Source: Moringa oleifera
Taxonomy: Eukaryota; Streptophyta; Magnoliopsida; Brassicales; Moringaceae
Length of the DNA stretch: 64,000 nucleotides
Assembly: GCA_021397835.1 (NCBI GenBank)
Contig: JAJFZO010000049.1
Coordinates: forward strand, 10,742,106 to 10,806,105
Direction: 5' to 3'
Shown here: positions 10,830-24,858 of the stretch, one piece after another
Layout: each line of letters starts with the position of its first letter
How positions within the stretch are numbered: position 1 is the first letter of the stretch
Made by a program: the position numbers and the translations under genes
The notes under the pieces: generated by a model
Seen by the model: the letters and a program-made list of their open reading frames with translations, nothing else
Told to the model about the DNA's origin: nothing
The model's database searches: none

Positions 10830-12685
10830 TCCCCCATCAAGAAATAGAACTGACTAATCCAAAGGCAAAGGGTTGAGAAACTCAAGGCCACTATTCTTGG
10901 AAAACTTGGAGCCGGACTTTCCTTTCGCACTATTATGGATATGAAATGAAAATAATGGAAAAAGTTGGATTCAATTGTCAACTGCTCATAGCAGAAATAG
11001 GATTGACTACGGATTCAAGGCATAGCACATGGTTTCATAACATAAAACCATATAAATCTTCAGATCTAAATCAAGCCACATCTATTCGATACGGGTAGGA
11101 TAAGTTGTATTCTTTTTTTAAAAAAATAGAAAAATCAGAACTAAGTCAAGATGATACGGATCAACCCCTTCTTCTTACGCCAAAGATCTTCTCATTTCTG
11201 AAAGAACTGGAGTTACATCTCTTTTCCATTTTCATCCAAGAGTTCTTATATGTTTCCACTCCCCTTAAGACCCCCTAAAAATTGATAAATTTCTTTTCTT
11301 AGGAACACATACAAGATTCGTCACTACAAAAAGGATAATGGTAATCCCATGATTAACTGCCATTAAGTTCATTTATGAATTTCATAGTAATAGAAATACA
11401 TGTCCTACCGAAACAAAATTAGTAACTTGCTATCCTTTTGCCTAATAGACAAAGATTTACCTCCGTGGAAAAGATGACTTATTCGGATCAACATGAAATC
11501 CTAACTACATTGTATCACCAGAATCGATGTTATATATTTAAAAAAGGTTGACCTCCTTGCTTCTATGGTATAATTCTCTTCCTGCTGAGCCTCCTTTCTT
11601 CTCGGCCCACAAAGACAAAATGTAGGATTGGTGCCAACAGTTAATCATGGAAGAAAGGACTCACTGAGCTAAGATCACTAACTAATACTAATCTAATACT
11701 AATATAATAGAAAAGAATTGTCTTTTCTGTATCCTTATGTATACTTTCCTTGGTTTCGTTGCTACTGTGGGCTTTACACAACCGATTAGATCATATAGGT
11801 ATCCTTCAACATAACATAGGTTGTTGAAAAGATCTTGGAGACCCACCAAAGCATGAAAGCCAAGATCTTTCAAAAAATAGATTCATATTCGAAGAGTGCA
11901 TAACAGCATGGATAAACTCACACTAACTCATCAATTTGGGATCTAATTCAGGATTTTCCTTAAGGGGTGTCGATAAGGAATTGGAATCTAATAACATCGA
12001 TTCATAATCGATTCATATAGATACAGAAGAAAAGGTTTTCTATTGATTCAACTGCTGTCCTTATCGGATAGGGATAGGGAAAGAGGAAAACATTAAAGAT
12101 TTCACATAGTGCTTTTGATCGAAAATCAATCTGATTTAATTTATTTCGTACCCTTTGCTTAATGAGAAAATGGGTCAGATTCTATAGGATCAAACCTATG
12201 GGACCTAAGAAAGAAATGATGGAAGGGAATAAAATAAAAAAGAAATAAAAAAGAAAAGAGAGAGAAAAAATAATAAATAAATAAGTAAAAAAAAATGAAG
12301 TAAAAGAACCCAGATTCCAAATGAACAAATTCTCACTGAAAAAAGTATCTTTCTGATTCTCGAAGAGTGAAGGGCAAAAGGATTGATCGAGAAAGATCTC
12401 TTGTTCTTATTATAATGTGATGTGATTGGATCTGCAGATGTTTGGTAAAAAGAAGAATTTTCTCCTTTGAGAATAATAAAAAAAAGTGTTTAATTGGAAC
12501 ATGAAAACATGACTGAGTTTGTTCTAGTTACTCCTCGAGACGAAATGGAAGAAAAGAGGAGATTCTTGAATGAGGAAAAGGACCCAATGACTTCGAAAGA
12601 ATTGAATGAGGAATCATATGAGGTAAAAGTGTCATGTACAATTCTGTAGAGTGGCAGTAAGGGTGACTTATTTGTCAACTTTTTC
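10830..12685. other. Plastid trnV-GAC to 3'-rps12 spacer, incl. rps12 intron half
   Basis: This 1.85-kb noncoding stretch corresponds to the long IR spacer and, near its right end, the 3' half of the trans-spliced rps12 intron 1. Short open frames are not convincing. A low-complexity A-rich stretch lies at 12225-12300. Confidence 0.75.
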
Positions 12686-13478
12686 ACTATCACCCCTAAA
12701 AAACCAAACTCTGCCTTACGTAAAGTTACCAAAGTACGATTAACCTTTGGATTTGAAATCACTACTTATATACTTGGTATTGGCCATAATTCACAAGAAC
12801 ATTCTGTAGTCTTAGTAAAAAGAGGAAGGGTTAAAGATTTACCCGGTGTGAGATATTACATTTTTTGAGGAACCTTAGATGCTGTTGGAGTAAAGGATCG
12901 TCAACTAGTGCGTTCTATTGCATTGTAGATTCTTATCCAAGACTTACATCATTTGATGATGCCATGTGAATCGATAGAAACATGTGAATTATATGGCTAA
13001 CCCAATAATAAAAGTTTCGTAAAGGGACTAAAGTAGGCTACCATGAGACAAAAGATCTTTTTTCTAAAGTGAATCAATTCGAAACTATTATATGTCCAAG
13101 GTCCAATATTGAAATAGCTTCAGAGGTTTTCCCTGATTTTGTCCGTGTCAACAAACAATGCAAAATGACTTGACTTTTTTAGAACACTTATGTGTCAAAT
13201 AAGAATGATTCGAAACACTTCTTTTTATACTATTTCGAAAACTCAAGGACTCAATCGTATGGATATGTAAAATACAAGATTTCAATCCCAGTAGGAAAAG
13301 GAGGAAAACAAACACTCAATTTAAAGTGAGTAAACAAAATTCCGTACTCGATCTCATAGATGCATATAAAATTCTGTGGAAAGCCGTATTCGATGAAAGT
13401 CATATGTATTGTTTGGAAGGAGATCTTTCATATCTTTCAAGATCCACCCTACAATATGGGCCCAAAAAGCCAAAATAA
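12686..13478 (+). pseudogene. rps12: Plastid 3'-rps12 (exons 2 and 3), decayed
   Basis: In plastids rps12 encodes 30S ribosomal protein uS12 and is trans-spliced from a distant exon 1. Exon 2 is at about 12686-12917, with the landmarks [12 protein letters not shown] and [12 protein letters not shown], followed by a stop where CGA became TGA (12867-12869). Exon 3 is the 26-nt piece at 13453-13478. The intron between them keeps plastid length. Exon 1 is not in the window, as expected from plastid layout. Confidence 0.93.
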
Positions 13479-13530
13479 ATGATTTAGCCCTTATTAAAAG
13501 AAAACTGATTCCTGAACCCCTTTGACACTT

Positions 13531-13996
13531 ATGTCATGTCGAGGTATCGCAAAAGAAAAAATTACAAAATCCGATTCAATTTATCATAATCGATTAGTCA
13601 ACATGTTGGTTAACTATATTCTGAAACACGAAAATATATCATTAGCTTATCAAATTATCTATCGATCCTTGAAAAAGATTCAACAAAAGATAAAAACAAA
13701 TCCATTATCTATTTTACGTCGAGTAATACATGGAGTAACTCCCAATATAGCAGTAAAAGTAAGATATGTAAATGGATCAACTCATCAAGTTCCCATTGAA
13801 ATAAGATCCACACAAGGAAAAGCACTTGCCATTTGTTAGTTATTAGAGGCATCCTAAAAACATCCAATCGAAATAGGCTGTCAAATTAAGTTGCGAATTA
13901 GTAGATGCAGCTAAAGGGAGTGGCAATGCCATACGTGAAAAGGAAGAGACTCATAGAATGGTAGAGGCAAATAGAGCTTTTTCACATTCTTGTTAA
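13531..13996 (+). pseudogene. rps7: Plastid rps7, decayed copy
   Basis: In plastids rps7 encodes 30S ribosomal protein uS7. The copy spans 466 nt against 468. It reads [20 protein letters not shown], and the uS7 core ([26 protein letters not shown]) is intact up to a TGG-to-TAG stop at 13837-13839. Beyond that a small indel near 13860-13880 shifts the frame; the tail before the natural TAA (13994-13996) is still recognisable. Placement between rps12 and ndhB is natural. Confidence 0.94.
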
Positions 13997-14318
13997 TCCA
14001 TGAACAGGATCTATATAGACAGATAGATCTATAGATCCATACATCTTGATCGAAAAAGAATCATAGAAAAAGAAAAAATCAAAATTGATCGATCTATTTC
14101 TCGAAACAAATGAAAAGAAAACGAAAGATGAAACATAAATCATGGATCAACAAAGCCCTCTAGGGGAATTACTTAAGAATAAGAAACAGGAATCTCATGT
14201 AAATACCATGGAATAAGGTTTGATCTTATTCAGGGGGATTCCATAAATATTCCATCCCAAAAATAGAAAGCTCGAAACAATTGGGATTTTTTTGGATATT
14301 GGATGCAGTTACTAATTC
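13997..14318. other. Plastid rps7-ndhB spacer copy
   Basis: Noncoding IR spacer in natural order. Nothing else is seen. Confidence 0.75.
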
Positions 14319-16482
14319 ATGATCTAGCATGTACAGAATGAAAATTTCATTCTCGATTCTACGAGAATTTTTATGAAAGCCTTTTATTTGCTTCTCTTCG
14401 ATGGAAGTTTAATTTTTCGAGAATGTATCCTAATTTTTGTCCTAATTCTTCTTCTGATGATCGATTCAACCTCTAATCAAAAAGATATACCTTGGTTGTA
14501 TTTCATCTCTTCAACAAGTTTAGTAATGAGCATGACGACCTTATTGTTCTGATGAAGAGAAAAACCTATGATTAGCTTTTTAGGAAATTTCCAAATGAAC
14601 AATTTCAATGAAATCTTTCAATTTGTTATTTTACTATGTTTAACTCTTTGTATTCCCCTATCTGTAGAGCACATTGAATGTATAAAAATGGTGATAACAA
14701 AGTTTCTGTTATTCGTATTAACAACTACTCTAGGAAGAATTTTTTATGCAGTGCTAACGATTTAATAACTATCTTTGTAGCTTGAGAATGTTTCAGTTAT
14801 GCTCTTATCTGTTATCTAGATATACCAAGAAAGATGTACAGTCTAATGAGGCTACTACAAAATATTTACTCATGGGTGGGGCAAGCTCTTTTATTCTGGT
14901 TCATGGTTTCTCTTGGCTACATGGTTCATCCGAGGGATAGATTGAGCTTCAAGAAATAGTGAATAGTCTTATCAATACACAAATGTATAACTCCCTAGGA
15001 ATTTCAATTGCACTTATATTCATCACTGTAGTTAGGTTTAAGCTTTCCCCAGCCCTTTCTCATCAATGGACTCTTGACGTATACGAAGGAGTGTGGTTCG
15101 TTTGATAAATTCCTACCTTTCTATCTATTATCTATCTCTAAGATGTTTGGATTTTCAAAACTCCATGGACATGCAGAAGAGAAATGCTATGCCCACTTAG
15201 ACCAAGACATAACTTTGACTTATTTAAATAACAATTAAGGCGAAGTAGGGTCCGGAATAATGAATCTCTTTATGATAAACAGATTTATTTGGCAAGTTCG
15301 TTATTACGGGTAATTCTTACAAAGGATTGGACTGATGACGTATACAATACTTGAATTCTTGATGTAAATGCTATAGAGTTGGTTCTCATCCTTTAGAGAC
15401 TACGAGTATAATAGGAGCATCCATTAACAAAAGGATCACCCGAAGATGATCATCTCATGGCTATTAAGAACGAACCAAATTAGATGGTTCTATTTCTCAA
15501 TCTTTCTGACTTGCTCCTAAGGAACCAAGGTCAAAAAGATTGAGAAAAATCAGTCATTCATAACCACTAATGAAGGATTCCTCGAAAAGTTAAGGATTAG
15601 TAATCTGTTTTAGAAATCGAATGGATTCAATCTTATACATACGCGAGGAATGTAATCAAAAAAGAAAGAAGATGAGTTCTTCTTTACTTTTATCACTTAG
15701 AAGCCATGCAAGATGAAAGTCTCATGCACAATTTTGAATGAGAGAAAGAAGTGAGGAATCTTATTTTTGACTCTGACTCTCCCATTCTAGTTGTTTCTTT
15801 TCTTTTTGTTACTTTAAAAGTAGCTGCTTCAACTTCAGCCATTGGAATTTTCAGTGTTCCTTTTTATTTCTCATCAAACGAATGGCATCTTTTTCTGGAA
15901 ATCCCAGCTATTCTTAGCATGATATTGGGGAATCTCATTGCTATTACTCAAACAAGCATGAAATGTATGCTTGCATATTCGTTTATAGGTCAAATCAAAT
16001 ATGTAATTATTTGAATAATTGTTGGAGACTCAAATGGTGGATACGCAAGCCTGATAACTTGTATGATGTTTTATATCTCCATGAATCTAGGAACTTTTAC
16101 TTGCATTGTATCATTTGGTCTATGTATCAAAATTGATAACATTTGAGATTGTGCAAGATTATACACAAAAGATCCTTTTTTGGCTCTCTCTTTAGTTTTA
16201 TGTCATTTATTCTGGTGTGGATGGCACGTAGGCCTATATTTCTTGTTTTCAATAAGAGTACTTACAATTGTTCTTTCAATCTATTGTTATCTAAAAATAA
16301 CCAAGTTATTAATGACTGGATGAAACCAAGAAATAACCCCTCACGTGCGAAATTATAGAAGATCCCCTTTCAGATCAAACAATTCCATCGAATTGAGTAT
16401 GATTGCATGTGTGATGGCATCTACTATACTAGGAATATTAATGAACTCGATTATTGCAATTGCTCAGGATACCTTTTTTTAG
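14319..16482 (+). pseudogene. ndhB: Plastid ndhB with intron, decayed copy
   Basis: In plastids NdhB is a large proton-pumping membrane subunit of the NDH complex. Exon 1 begins at 14319; codon 3 (TGG) is already a TAG stop. Exon 1 runs to about 15205, the group II intron to about 15770, and exon 2 to the TAG at 16480-16482. The total of 2,164 bp compares with about 2,210 in plastids. Readable parts include [20 protein letters not shown] (exon 1) and [20 protein letters not shown] (exon 2). Several stops and one-base shifts break both exons. Confidence 0.95.
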
Positions 16483-17066
16483 CTTTTAGAATTTATTTCT
16501 TAGTTCAAGATCCCTCTTACTAATACTAACTGGAATCAAAGAATCATTTGATCGGTTCTGCCTAAAATGGGAATGGGCTAAGGTTATGAACTTATAATCT
16601 ATAATCTGATGTTCGAGTCAATTCCATGATTATAAGTTCATTCCATACCGGACCAGACCAAAATAATGTTATATACATTCTTATTATGAGAAAGGGTTAT
16701 TCGAGTTTATCAAAATAGATACTATGTTTACATATGGATCCCTACGTTATTACAATCCATTTAGGATTAGGAATAGGCGTAATCGAACCTACTTTTTACA
16801 TATCTCTTGTTATTTGGGACCCTATTCACCTCTTTGGGCTTCTATTGAATCGAGAAATAGGTTTGATTGTCCATCTTTTTGATAATTAATATATTATATA
16901 TAAGATATCCTCCGGATAATTCAAGTCGAAGCAATTGGATGTCCGACTCGGGCCTACATGACATGACTGATCAACAAAAATACTCCAACACTCCACCTTT
17001 GTCATATATTGCATACATCACACTAAATAGATATCATATTCATGGAATATAATTCACTTTCAAGAT
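16483..17066. other. Plastid ndhB-trnL-CAA spacer copy
   Basis: Conserved IR spacer in natural order, no gene recognised. Confidence 0.75.
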
Positions 17067-17147
17067 GCCTTGGTGGTGAAATGGTAAACACGCAAGACTC
17101 GAAATCTCGTTCCAAAGAGTATGGAGGTTCGAGTCCTCTTCAAGGCA
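17067..17147 (+). tRNA. trnL-CAA: trnL-CAA copy with anticodon changed to CGA
   Basis: This 81-nt class II tRNA matches plastid tRNA-Leu(CAA), including the long variable arm and the paired acceptor ends GCCTTG / CAAGGC. The anticodon loop now reads CT-CGA-AA rather than CT-CAA-AA, and one anticodon-stem G has become A. As written, the anticodon would read serine UCG, though it is unlikely to be functional. Confidence 0.9.
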
Positions 17148-17712
17148 TAATATTGAAATGCTCATTGAATTGGAATAAGTTCGACAATGGATCATGAAAT
17201 CTTGGTGATCTTCTCTTTTTCTATTTAATGAGTAGGGAGTCTACTTTGAAATCATCCATCTTGTCCCCCCCCCCCTCAGTATATGCTTCAATAGAAATCA
17301 CACAAGGGTAGATTGATACAATATAAACCTCTGGTAAAATGCCCTCCTGTAACCTAGCAGATAAAGTACATTACATAGTCCTTTTTTGGAATGGCGACTT
17401 ACCCATTAAGTGACTTTGGCACTAGACGTTCCCAAAATAAAATTGGGACTATCGGGTCAGGTGAATTCAATAATAGATGCCTGGTGGCATTCCAGCCTTC
17501 CTTTTCCTTTCAGGACCTATCCGAAAGAGAATCCAGTACTTCTTGGTCGTGAATATCTTAATAGGGCGAACCACCTCGTGGATATCTTTGCTTTAGAATA
17601 AAAAAATTAGAAGGTTAACTAGAATGTGAATTATCCATATAGGAGATCTTCCAATTGAAAAGATCCATTAACCTGAGACGATGAGAAAGGTCTATGTATT
17701 TTATTTAGTTAT
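17148..17712. other. Plastid trnL-CAA to ycf15 spacer copy
   Basis: IR spacer with a short C-run at about 17264-17275. An open stretch at 17410-17601 has no family I recognise and lies in noncoding plastid sequence. Confidence 0.65.
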
Positions 17713-17929
17713 TCAGTTAAACCAATGATTCGTTATTAGAGCAGATAGCAACAACCATTTCATCCTACATGCGTATTTTTTATTTTCCAATGGATTTACA
17801 TCTTTCATTAATGGAAATTTTTTGATGTAGTGAGTACTAGTGTTCGTTATTCAAGAATTCTTGTTTAGGCAGTAGCATATTATTCCATGGAGCTAAGGTC
17901 CAAAATATGGAAGAGATAGGTGTTTCCAC
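17713..17929 (-). pseudogene. ycf15: Plastid ycf15, internally deleted
   Basis: The start region (start codon now GTG at 17929, then ETPISSIFWTLAPWNNMLL) matches ycf15, a plastid frame of uncertain function. A segment of about 50-60 nt, coding for roughly KHGRIEILDQNTMYGWYEL, is missing. The join falls between two near-identical ACTGC-TAAAC motifs. The rest continues in plastid order to about 17713. Confidence 0.82.
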
Positions 17930-17971
17930 GACTCTACTACCCAATCAACTTCGTTCCACTTAATCCTTATT

Positions 17972-20900
17972 TCATGGCTACATATCTTTTTGGCTAAGTA
18001 ATGGGAAACCTTTCTCCTGTTACATGAATTCAATTTTCATTTCATTCAGGAAAAGCCATATTTTTCTCAACAATGTCTTTGTTATTTGATCCAATAGCAT
18101 TCCGTTAGATAGGAACAGATTTGATAAATATTGATAACTCTCAAATGGAGTATTAGAACGAAAAAATCTATTAGATAATGAACTATGGTTCTAAGCCATC
18201 TTTGGCGATGAATCAATAATTTGAAGTGCTTTTCTTATGTATTCTTAATAAACCAACGTTCATGTATAAATGTAGGAGAATCTATTTAGGAAGTAAGAAG
18301 CAACTTTGACATCTCTTCATCTGCAAAGAATTCTCAATGCGAAAACACAAGGACAAAGGGCTGATCTTTGAATAGGAAAAAGAGTGGAACCGCAGGTCCC
18401 AAATGAATTGGCTTGTTCGAAAAAAGCCATGCTCTTTGAAAGATCTATCTCATGTTTGGTACTGCATGGTTCCAATCTATAAGAACTCCGAATCATTCAC
18501 TTAAAGCTCGTCCTTTTCATCATAAATGATTCGCTTGCCCTTAAATGACCTAGCCTAATAGGGAAATCCCAATTTGTTAAGCCTTTTGATACAATCAAAT
18601 AGAAAACCCCAAGGGCGCCATATTCTAGGAGTGCAAACTATGTGATTGAATAAATCCTCCTCTATCTGTTACAGGTTGAGGACTCTTTCTCCTTCCCCTT
18701 CTTCAAACTCTGATTTATATTTTTCATTGAGAAATCTCTGATCAACGATAAAACAAGATCCATTTTGCATCATATGTAAAGGATTCCCTGGTTCAAACCG
18801 AAGAAGTAATATCACTCGATCATTATCAAACTGACTACAATCTTTTTTTGTCTGTGAGGATTCCACTAGGGCGCCTTCTACTTGTAATAGGCCATGAACT
18901 AGATCAGAATCATTCTCAAAAAATCTATAAGAAGTGATCCAATTTTTTTCATTGGGTTTGGGTAGAGACCAAAGGTCTTTAGCGACCGATCCGACAGATC
19001 AACTCAAAAGATAACGAAGTATCGTTAATTTCTTCATGCTGATTCCAAATTCAAAGTACCATTTGCACAAATAAGTATCTCCTTCGTTACATGATTTCTT
19101 CTTCATATAGATAGACATAAGATCTATGGAGCAGTTACTTAGAAGTACATTTTGTGCAACAACCCTTCCTATCTAATAGAAAAGGGTCCCATGATCCTGA
19201 ACCGATCTTACTTGGGATCGCAAATCCCAAGTTTGTCTATGAAGAGTATATCTAATTGTATTAGTGTCTATAATTGATTTCTTCTGTGTAATACTAATCG
19301 ATAGGGCCTCATTGGTATGTGCTACAAGATCTCGTGCATTGGAACTCATGGTTATGGACTTGAATCCATTAGTATGGAACATTTTCATTTCCAAGTGAAA
19401 TCCCCCTACTATATGAAAAGAGTGAAAAAGTGCTTTCAGTGTTCTGGAATAAGAAGCCTTCATATCTTAATGCACATATTTAATTTATTTGGGGCTATTA
19501 GAGTGGGATCCACTTTTTGAAGAATATGAGTTGAAGCAATAACAAGAATATTTCTAGTGGAACATTTTTCATAATTCCTAGAGAAAGAGTTCACTAATAG
19601 ACCAAAGGATAAGTAATTCGACTCATTCACATCCAAATCATGAATGTTTGAAATCTATATGATGCAAGGAGACATTGCTTTTGCTAATTCGAATTGAAGG
19701 TTGACATAAAATCGATCTGTTTTCGACATCAATCCATAATTAGCGCATACATCATAGTTAGAAGCTCTAGCTCTGTGTCAAGTTCATGATCGATATCGTC
19801 ACTATCATCAATATCGTCACTAGCATTAATATTGTCACTAGTGTCAATATCGTCACCATCATCAATATCGATATCATCAATAAAAAAATCTTTAGGCTTG
19901 TTATCTAGGAACTTCTTCAAAAATACTGTAATCAAAGGAACATAAGAGTTTTTCGCTAGGTATTTGACCAAATAGGATCATCCGGTTCCTATAGAACTTA
20001 TCACTAAAATACCCCTAGAGGGCGATAGGGCTAAGCGGAGTGAAAAGTGTTTTCCATGATACAGGAAATGAAAACTATTAGCCCCACACAAAGTTTATGA
20101 ATAAGTGATTATCTAATATGAGCAAGGAATATCCATCTTTTTACTAAATAGGATGTATTGAACTCATAATTCATTAGATACTTTTCATGATTGCCAACTA
20201 AGTATCGTAAGTAAATTGTTCCCGGTTGTTCAATCATTTGATAACTAGTGTCATTTTTTGATTAATTATCACTATGAGTCAAACTCAATAGAATTTGATC
20301 AATCCATTTTTCTGTCATTAAGGTGGAGAACTGAACCAAGAGTTCTCTTTCTTTATCATTAATCGAATCACTGTTCGTGACCCAGGATTTTATTTTATCA
20401 TCAATCCAATCACTACTCATTTTTTTTCTTTTTCTTATCAATGAATAGATCTCTTTACTTGTATGACTTAGATGTCTCGTATTTCTCAAAAAAGTGATTT
20501 GATTGATGGGATTTGGTATGATATTTTTGAGATCGATGATATCGATGAAATTGATATTCAAATATTTCTTCTTAGAACGTATTGATTTAACCCCATAAGT
20601 GGGATCACCACTCCATAGCATGTTGCCTCCAGAACCTTGTATTTTTTCTAGAGAATTTTCTAACTGTTCCAGAGCAATTAAAAAGAGATTATTTAACCAG
20701 AATGAATTCAGTTCAGATGTAGGATACCTATCCAGAAGTTTTCGCAACTCAGTCATGTATGATGGAATCATCAAAGATTTGCTTTCGAACTCTATTTGTA
20801 ACTCACTCTAGGCTCGGGAAACAAAGAGAAGATGTGTACCAATGAGATATCTAGAAGAAGATTTCAAATGTGTCAATACCAATGGTGACTCATTATTTCG

Positions 20901-23900
20901 ATGAATCATTTCTTTGGACAGAAGAAGATTATATAAACACTTACTCGAAATCTCACTTATCAAATTCTATTGTGAAAGAAAATTTTTTTTTTGAAGAATT
21001 CGCCATGATATATCTAATCCATGCATAATATCATGAAAATGGATACAAATTTTTGACTGTTACTTAGTATCGATAATAGGTCTAAAAAAGTATATAAAAA
21101 TATCAAATTTAGATATTTGTACCCTGTCGAAGTATGGAATCATGGCATATATGTTTGGAATAGATTCCATTTTGAGAGAGTTGAAAAAGCACTATCTCAT
21201 TGAAAGGTTCCATCCATCTGCCCTTTCTCAATGCATTTCTTTAGACAAAGACTCTGTTTTTTCCTCTTTTGGATGGTAAATATTTCTCAGAACATGGAGT
21301 TTGAATCAAACCCATGTTTGAATTGAATATGAGATTTTGATACAAGTTCTTCTCTTCTAAATCAGATAGATTCATATCTGAAAGAGGTTAACAATAAATT
21401 CTTTCAAAATTGACTATTTGTCCCTCTATTATAGGTGTTCTAGAAATGTCTGCAATTGAGTAAATAACTCTACGAACTAATGGATCAGATCGAATTGCAA
21501 AATGGAAAGATTTGTACAAGTTATACCTTTCATCACCACTTTGTGAAAAATCCTTAGATATAAATATGTTAGATACCTGTGACTCGATTGGTGGAGGTGA
21601 AATATTATCTCTCTCCAAAAAAGCATGTTTTTTTTTTACCACCGCACAAAGAAAATATTTTGTTGTGAATGAACAAGATATTGAGGAATTGTCCATATGT
21701 AAAATCATAATTATTGATATGGGCCTTTTCCACATAAAAAGGGAATCTTTTGTTACAATAGAAGCAGAAGTGATGTGGATTATTCAAGAATCAAAGTCAA
21801 TTTGTTTTATAAAAAGAAGATATCAATGAACTTTTATGAAATGGTTTCACAGGATTCAGCCAATTGTCTTGATCTTGGGATATCATTGAGAAATAGGAAT
21901 CCGTGTTATCAAAAGATTTTCTGCGATTCTTTCTACTATGGAATGAGTCAATCATATACTTTGGTATCTTATTAAACAAAAATGGTGATATTGTTCCTCT
22001 ATTGATCAAGAATTTCGATTTTTGAGAAGTATTATTATCATCCAATAAGAAAGGTTTTAATTTTTTCAATTGAACGATTTGAAGACATATTGATTCTAAT
22101 AACTAATTGCAGAGTTGATCGTTCGAACCTTTCAATTCATAGATATGGATCTCAGACTTATGAATGGGGATATTCTCAAACTCACAAAGAAAAAGGGAAG
22201 TGAGTTAGATAAAAAACAAAAAGAAACGAAGTGACTTAGACAAATATTTTTTGTCAATAACTTCTAACCCATCAATCGAATATTGATTAATATGTAATCG
22301 ATCAAACACTACATGAAAATGGCTCTTCTCCTTAATAACAAAATGTTTCAAATGCTTTTAGAAATTCTTGCTTCCATTAGACCATTTGTATCTATTGCAT
22401 TAGGATCCCGATTTGTGGATCTCTCGGTTCAAGAAAGAAAAATAAGAGGATCGAATCATTTCTTCTGACTCTTTTTCAAATTTGATAAATGTTGGTTGAT
22501 CACGTATTTCATTATAGTTCTATGATTCAAAGTGGCATTTCCTATTTAATCCCTTTGAATTCCATATTCGAAGTTGCGATCAGATCTATTCATTAAAAAA
22601 CATCGATTCAATACATTCTTCCATAGGTGCTATATTGGATTTGAATAAGATTTCGGATCAATCTATATTGATTCACTGCCTCCATTATGTTGTTACTGGC
22701 AAATAACACTATTTTTGGTTTTGGATCTTCCAAATCATTCCCGCAGGAGATTCATACCCATTTTTTTCTGATCCTTCGATAAAAAGATTCATTTTCTTCA
22801 TAAAAAATAAGAGGTAGAACCAATAAAGATTTGTTTTTCAATTCATCCTTGGAGTTGAATACCTTATTCAAGAATTGTTTTTGATCCAATCCGTAGGAAT
22901 AAATAGAAAAGGCAAATCCCTTATGATACACTAAATGCGGCTCGGTTATTGATAGAGTGAATAAATCTGCCATTTCTTGAAATCTCTCTTCTGATTCAAA
23001 ATCATGGTGTAACGTGTATCACCCCCCTGTTCCAGTCATAGAATAGATGAAATAAATCAAAATATGGATTTTTATTCAAGAATGAAATCTTATTAGAACT
23101 GTACATATCTAATTCATCCTTCGAAACCATATCACATCCTAGATATGATGAAATAGGACGAATTGAGATGGTATTTTGTAATTACGTAATTATCTTGAAT
23201 ATATTAACTATTTCTTTATTTTTTGATCGCCTAAAAGGGACAAAAGAAACATCTTATTCTTTCTTCAACAATTTATGATCCCTAGTGGACCTTTCAGTAG
23301 GATTCAAACCTAGATGAAGTTCTGACCATCTATCAGAGAAAAAAAAAATGAACGGGTCTTGTTGGATTCCCAAGAAATTCTTCGATTTCTTCTAGAAGCA
23401 GATGATTATTCATCAACTTTTCACATTCCGTCAATAGCCAGCGCATTGAGGAATATCCAGAAAGGCATTTATGGAATTGATCTGATTCTATCTATGTTCA
23501 TTTCATTTGAAGAAAGGAAGGATCCCAAAGAATCGATCTTTCTTTTAGTTATTAAATCTCTCTTTGATTGATCAATATGTGATATTTCGAATCCTCATTA
23601 CTAATGGAATCCAAATGATCTCAGAATTGATTAGAAGATCTTTTCAATTGGCTAGAATCTGTTACTTAAATGAAACTAGATCTTGTGGAATCATATTGAA
23701 TATTTGATGGCAGATTGCCTAACCAATTCTAATTTTCTCTCGATACGTTCCTCAAAAAATATGATTCATGCAGATTCTTCCCCTAACTAATGAAGAGATC
23801 TTGGCAGAATTGCTACATATGAAATTGAGCACAATTTTGTAAAGAAATAACCCACTAGTTTCTTGAGAAGAGATGGAAAACATGCTCAATATCATTTGAT

Positions 23901-24770
23901 TTAATAATTGACTAAGCTCCTTGTTGTTTGAAGAAACCATCCACTTCAATTAGTATTTTTTCATGAAAAGGAAACATGAGATAACAAATCGCGTTTTTCA
24001 CTAAAATTTCAAATAGCTGTCCCAAATTCAAGCTGATTAGGTTTCGCCTCTTACTCGGAGAAAGATGATCAAACAATTTCCAACATGGCCCTTGCAGATC
24101 GGATCATCCATATAATATATAAAAAGAAACTCTAGATATTTGATATCTTTCTCTTTGAATGAGATATCAATTCCAGCAATAGTTTTATTAGATATCTTAC
24201 AACTAGAATCCCTCTTTTTTTCGATCCAGTTCCTCCACCACTGCAAACTCTAGTTAGATTCAAGCATGATACACTTTTTAGTTATTAGAAGAACCCAAAT
24301 ACTCTCTTTCGAATCTAGGAAACAGCTTTCAGAGATTTTTTTTTGTTTTAGAAGGAGCAAAACAGTCAACGTATTGATATTGAAAGACCTAAAAAATTCT
24401 TCCAATGTATCATTTTTGGGTCTAATGGCATTCATAGGTATAGGAAGAAACCTTGTCAAATAGAGATTTTTTCTTTCAACCATATTTTAATTATTAATAC
24501 GATATATAAGGACCGCTACTATAAATAGCACTACACCCTTGATCGTGAAATATTGAGTGCTTGTTGAACCCTGTGAATTACGTGAAAGTAGGATACTCCA
24601 AATTCGAGGGTCCACGAGTTTTATAGAACGTTCTTGGTGGAAAAAATGTGAATGAAAGATTCCACTGAATTGAATTAAGTCCATGAATCTAAGAAATAGT
24701 GAGAATTCTTGATCTCTCTCAACATTTCTTTTAATTTAAAAATCTAAGATTTGAATTGATATCCTTTCAT
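17972..24770 (-). pseudogene. ycf2: Plastid ycf2, full-length decayed copy
   Basis: In plastids Ycf2 is a very large FtsH-like AAA protein of the import motor complex. Nearly the full length (6.8 kb) is kept, from an ATG at 24768-24770 (first residues KGYQFKS) to a stop at 17972-17974. Recognisable blocks include [19 protein letters not shown] (24555-24620), [22 protein letters not shown] (22905-22973), [18 protein letters not shown] (20420-20480), the Asp-rich repeat region at 19785-19885, and [18 protein letters not shown] (19205-19260). Numerous stops and frameshifts split it into many short frames. Grasses lack intact ycf2, so this argues against a grass donor. Confidence 0.96.
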
Positions 24771-24858
24771 TGATTCCTCTTAAATTGCATTGATTTATCC
24801 TAAAGATTTCATTTCAATTGGAATTTAGTTATTCACCATGTATGAGAATCCCTGATAA

